From contig JADJJK010000023.1 of the NCBI GenBank assembly GCA_016706545.1, forward strand, positions 62,001 through 126,000: a stretch of 64,000 bases of DNA, read 5' to 3'. The notes under the pieces are model-generated. The model was not told the origin of the DNA, did not search any database, and saw nothing but the letters and a program-made list of their open reading frames with translations. This document shows positions 63,851 through 64,000 of this stretch, piece by piece. Source of the DNA: Myxococcales bacterium (GTDB taxonomy: Bacteria > Myxococcota_A > Polyangia > Haliangiales > Haliangiaceae). A program made the translations under genes and the position numbers. The stretch's first letter is position 1; the number at the start of each line of letters is the position of its first letter.

Positions 63851-64000
63851 GCGGCCCCATCGTCTGCGTCGATGATCAGCCGGAGGTGCGACGCCTGCTG
63901 GCGGAGCTCTTCCGCGCGCGTGGCCGTGAGGTGATGAGCTTTGACAACGGCGAGGACGCCATCGCCTGGCTGAGCAACCACGAGGCCGAGCTGGTGGTGC
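63847..64000 (+). CDS. response regulator, cut by right edge
   Basis: GTG 63847 overlaps the kinase stop. The first 51 residues show a receiver domain: IVCVDDQPEVRRLLAELF, with the acidic pair Asp9-Asp10 of the phosphorylation pocket. The phospho-acceptor Asp and any output domain are beyond the window. It is the likely partner of the TPR histidine kinase. Confidence 0.85.
   Translation, partial: MSGPIVCVDDQPEVRRLLAELFRARGREVMSFDNGEDAIAWLSNHEAELVV

Overview
This is a very GC-rich bacterial window with tightly packed genes, many ATGA/GTGA/TTGA stop-start overlaps and several GTG or TTG starts. The gene content fits a myxobacterium-like member of the Myxococcota: Hanks-type Ser/Thr kinases with long low-complexity tails, roadblock/LC7 proteins, PilZ, OmpA, a TPR histidine kinase and DUF222-type HNH remnants. 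This placement is inferred from gene content only. No rRNA, tRNA, CRISPR array or intact transposon was seen. Seven places show a single-base reading-frame slip inside an otherwise well-conserved gene, each at a short homopolymer. They are more likely consensus errors than biology, so the affected genes are annotated as single genes.

Layout. 1-2214 (minus): a STAND-type ATPase followed by an inactive-STAND-like partner that runs off the left edge, a possible conflict (defence or self-recognition) pair. 2385-6848: a RibD-C/DHFR-like reductase, a group II PLP decarboxylase, a low-complexity protein and an RbgA/YlqF-type ribosome GTPase. 7017-15761: a YqiJ-like membrane protein, a YqiK-like flotillin and a giant DUF3686-AAA ATPase in one operon. 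15841-19633: GNAT, a small unknown, a thioredoxin-like/PAS membrane pair and a membrane protein. 19634-20118: a gene-poor leader with a 10-bp hairpin that buries the Shine-Dalgarno of a 33-codon ORF. 20119-24023: a Ser/Thr kinase, roadblock, OmpA and coiled-coil/roadblock operon. 24090-27318 (minus): a zinc-finger kinase with TPRs.

27388-33120 is a complete ISC iron-sulfur operon (iscS-iscU-iscA-hscB-hscA-fdx) led by a cysteine-rich MerR-family regulator instead of IscR, with a good promoter and a repeated operator-like motif. It is followed by a thioesterase and a long DTW-domain protein. 34853-37351 is an accessory scar: a truncated DUF222 protein, palindromic GC-rich elements and about four copies of a non-coding repeat. 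37352-42662 holds an acidic exported protein, an SspB-like ClpXP adaptor, folB, def, ribA, an Mrp/ApbC iron-sulfur carrier and DUF507.

42806-44806: a NUDIX hydrolase and a predicted pseudokinase. 44863-50146 (minus) encodes a porin-cytochrome system: a multiheme lipoprotein, an outer-membrane barrel, a second large multiheme cytochrome and a small inner-membrane protein. It lies directly downstream of methyltransferase, GDPD and aspartate kinase genes. 53271-57528 (minus): a GspC-like PDZ lipoprotein, tmk, a HEAT/TPR membrane-tethered protein and PilZ. 57681-64000: a PDZ-thioredoxin fusion, gamma carbonic anhydrase, a HEAT-like exported protein, two HAMP membrane proteins, and a TPR histidine kinase overlapping a response regulator cut by the right edge.
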